DNA of 64,000 nucleotides from Pseudarthrobacter sp. NS4 (GTDB taxonomy: Bacteria > Actinomycetota > Actinomycetes > Actinomycetales > Micrococcaceae): contig NZ_CP103288.1 of the NCBI RefSeq assembly GCF_024758005.1, positions 1,550,001 to 1,614,000 on the forward strand. Reading direction: 5' to 3'. Shown in pieces: positions 63,555 to 64,000 of the stretch. Every line of letters starts with the position of its first letter. Positions within the stretch are counted from its first letter, which is position 1. Under the pieces are notes generated by a model. That model was not told the origin of the DNA. It did no database searches and saw only the letters and a program-made list of their open reading frames with translations. The position numbers and the translations under genes are program-made.

Positions 63555-64000
63555 ATGACCCAAATCGCCCTAACCGGCCTTGTCACCCCTCCCCGCCTGC
63601 CCCAGGGCGCGCTGCGGATTGTTCCGCTCGGCGGACTGGGGGAAATCGGCCGGAACATGGCTGTGTTCGAAATCGACGGCAAGCTGCTGATCGTGGACTG
63701 CGGCGTCCTCTTCCCGGAGGAAACCCAGCCCGGCGTTGACCTGATCCTGCCTGACTTCTCGTACATCGAGGACCGGCTGGACGATGTTGTGGCCGTTGTC
63801 CTCACGCACGGCCACGAGGACCACATCGGCGCTGTCCCGTACCTGTTGCGGCTCCGCAACGACATTCCCCTGGTGGGCTCGCAGCTGACCCTCGCCCTGA
63901 TCGAGGCGAAGCTGCAGGAGCACCGCATCCGGCCCTACACCCTCACGGTGGAGGAAGGGCAGGTGGAAAAGTTCGGGCCGTTCGAGTGCGAGTTCGTTGC
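63555..64000 (+). CDS. rnj: Ribonuclease J, N-terminal part
   Basis: The frame runs from ATG 63555 off the right edge (149 codons visible of about 560). It begins the metallo-beta-lactamase fold of RNase J: LRIVPLGGLGEIGRNMAVFE, DCGVLFPEETQPGVDLILPDFSYI and the zinc motif LTHGHEDHIGA. It is a 5'-3' exo- and endoribonuclease. GGAAAG upstream supports the start. Confidence 0.94.
   Translation, partial: MTQIALTGLVTPPRLPQGALRIVPLGGLGEIGRNMAVFEIDGKLLIVDCGVLFPEETQPGVDLILPDFSYIEDRLDDVVAVVLTHGHEDHIGAVPYLLRLRNDIPLVGSQLTLALIEAKLQEHRIRPYTLTVEEGQVEKFGPFECEFV

Overview
The window is chromosomal DNA of a high-GC Gram-positive actinomycete, most likely an Arthrobacter or Pseudarthrobacter (Micrococcaceae). 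This rests on the strong G/C third-position bias, frequent GTG starts, the style and synteny of the proteins, a short NusA, an Mtb-like leucine/itaconate locus, and many genes with a TANNNT hexamer 6-7 nt before the start codon (leaderless transcription). The genus is inferred; no rRNA or tRNA gene is present. Both window edges cut a gene.

Region by region: 1-0.34 kb, end of an unrecognised gene. 0.36-4.6 kb, an Lrp/AsnC regulator divergent from a branched-chain 2-oxoacid dehydrogenase operon (E1 alpha, E1 beta, E2). 4.6-13.5 kb, a TetR repressor divergent from an operon for leucine and probably itaconate breakdown (methylcrotonyl-CoA carboxylase beta and alpha, isovaleryl-CoA dehydrogenase, CoA-transferase A and B, MaoC hydratase, CitE-like lyase). 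The two operons together take leucine's oxoacid to acetyl-CoA and acetoacetate. 13.5-64 kb follows the conserved actinobacterial core order dxr, site-2 protease, ispG, GNAT, proS, rimP, nusA, ylxR, infB, rbfA, truB, ribF, rpsO, pnp, M16 peptidase, dapB, dapA, rnj. Accessory genes lie between these: TauE-type exporters, a SatD-like pair, a PLP decarboxylase, a kinase, a secreted beta-propeller, a deaminase, thioredoxin, an aminotransferase, TerC, kynA-kynU and a molybdenum-cofactor cluster.

Accessory DNA concentrates at 50.3-52.6 kb. There a decayed DUF222/HNH endonuclease gene is split by a 1.4-kb IS110-family element. The 5' non-coding end of this element (read with its transposase, on the minus strand) can be read as a bridge RNA: a target loop whose two guides match the interrupted gene on each side of the insertion, and a donor loop whose guides match the element's own ends. 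A second DUF222-type fragment at 61.3 kb sits under a near-consensus actinobacterial LexA/SOS box.

Other regulatory DNA: a yybP-ykoY-type manganese riboswitch before terC; three copies of a 20-bp motif at exact 28-bp spacing over the satD promoter; a duplicated TetR operator; an Lrp-type palindrome over the bkd promoter; a structured, possibly non-coding RNA region before proS; nested palindromes between infB and rbfA; and 17-bp tandem repeats between convergent genes at 13.5 kb. No tRNA, rRNA, CRISPR array or prophage was seen.
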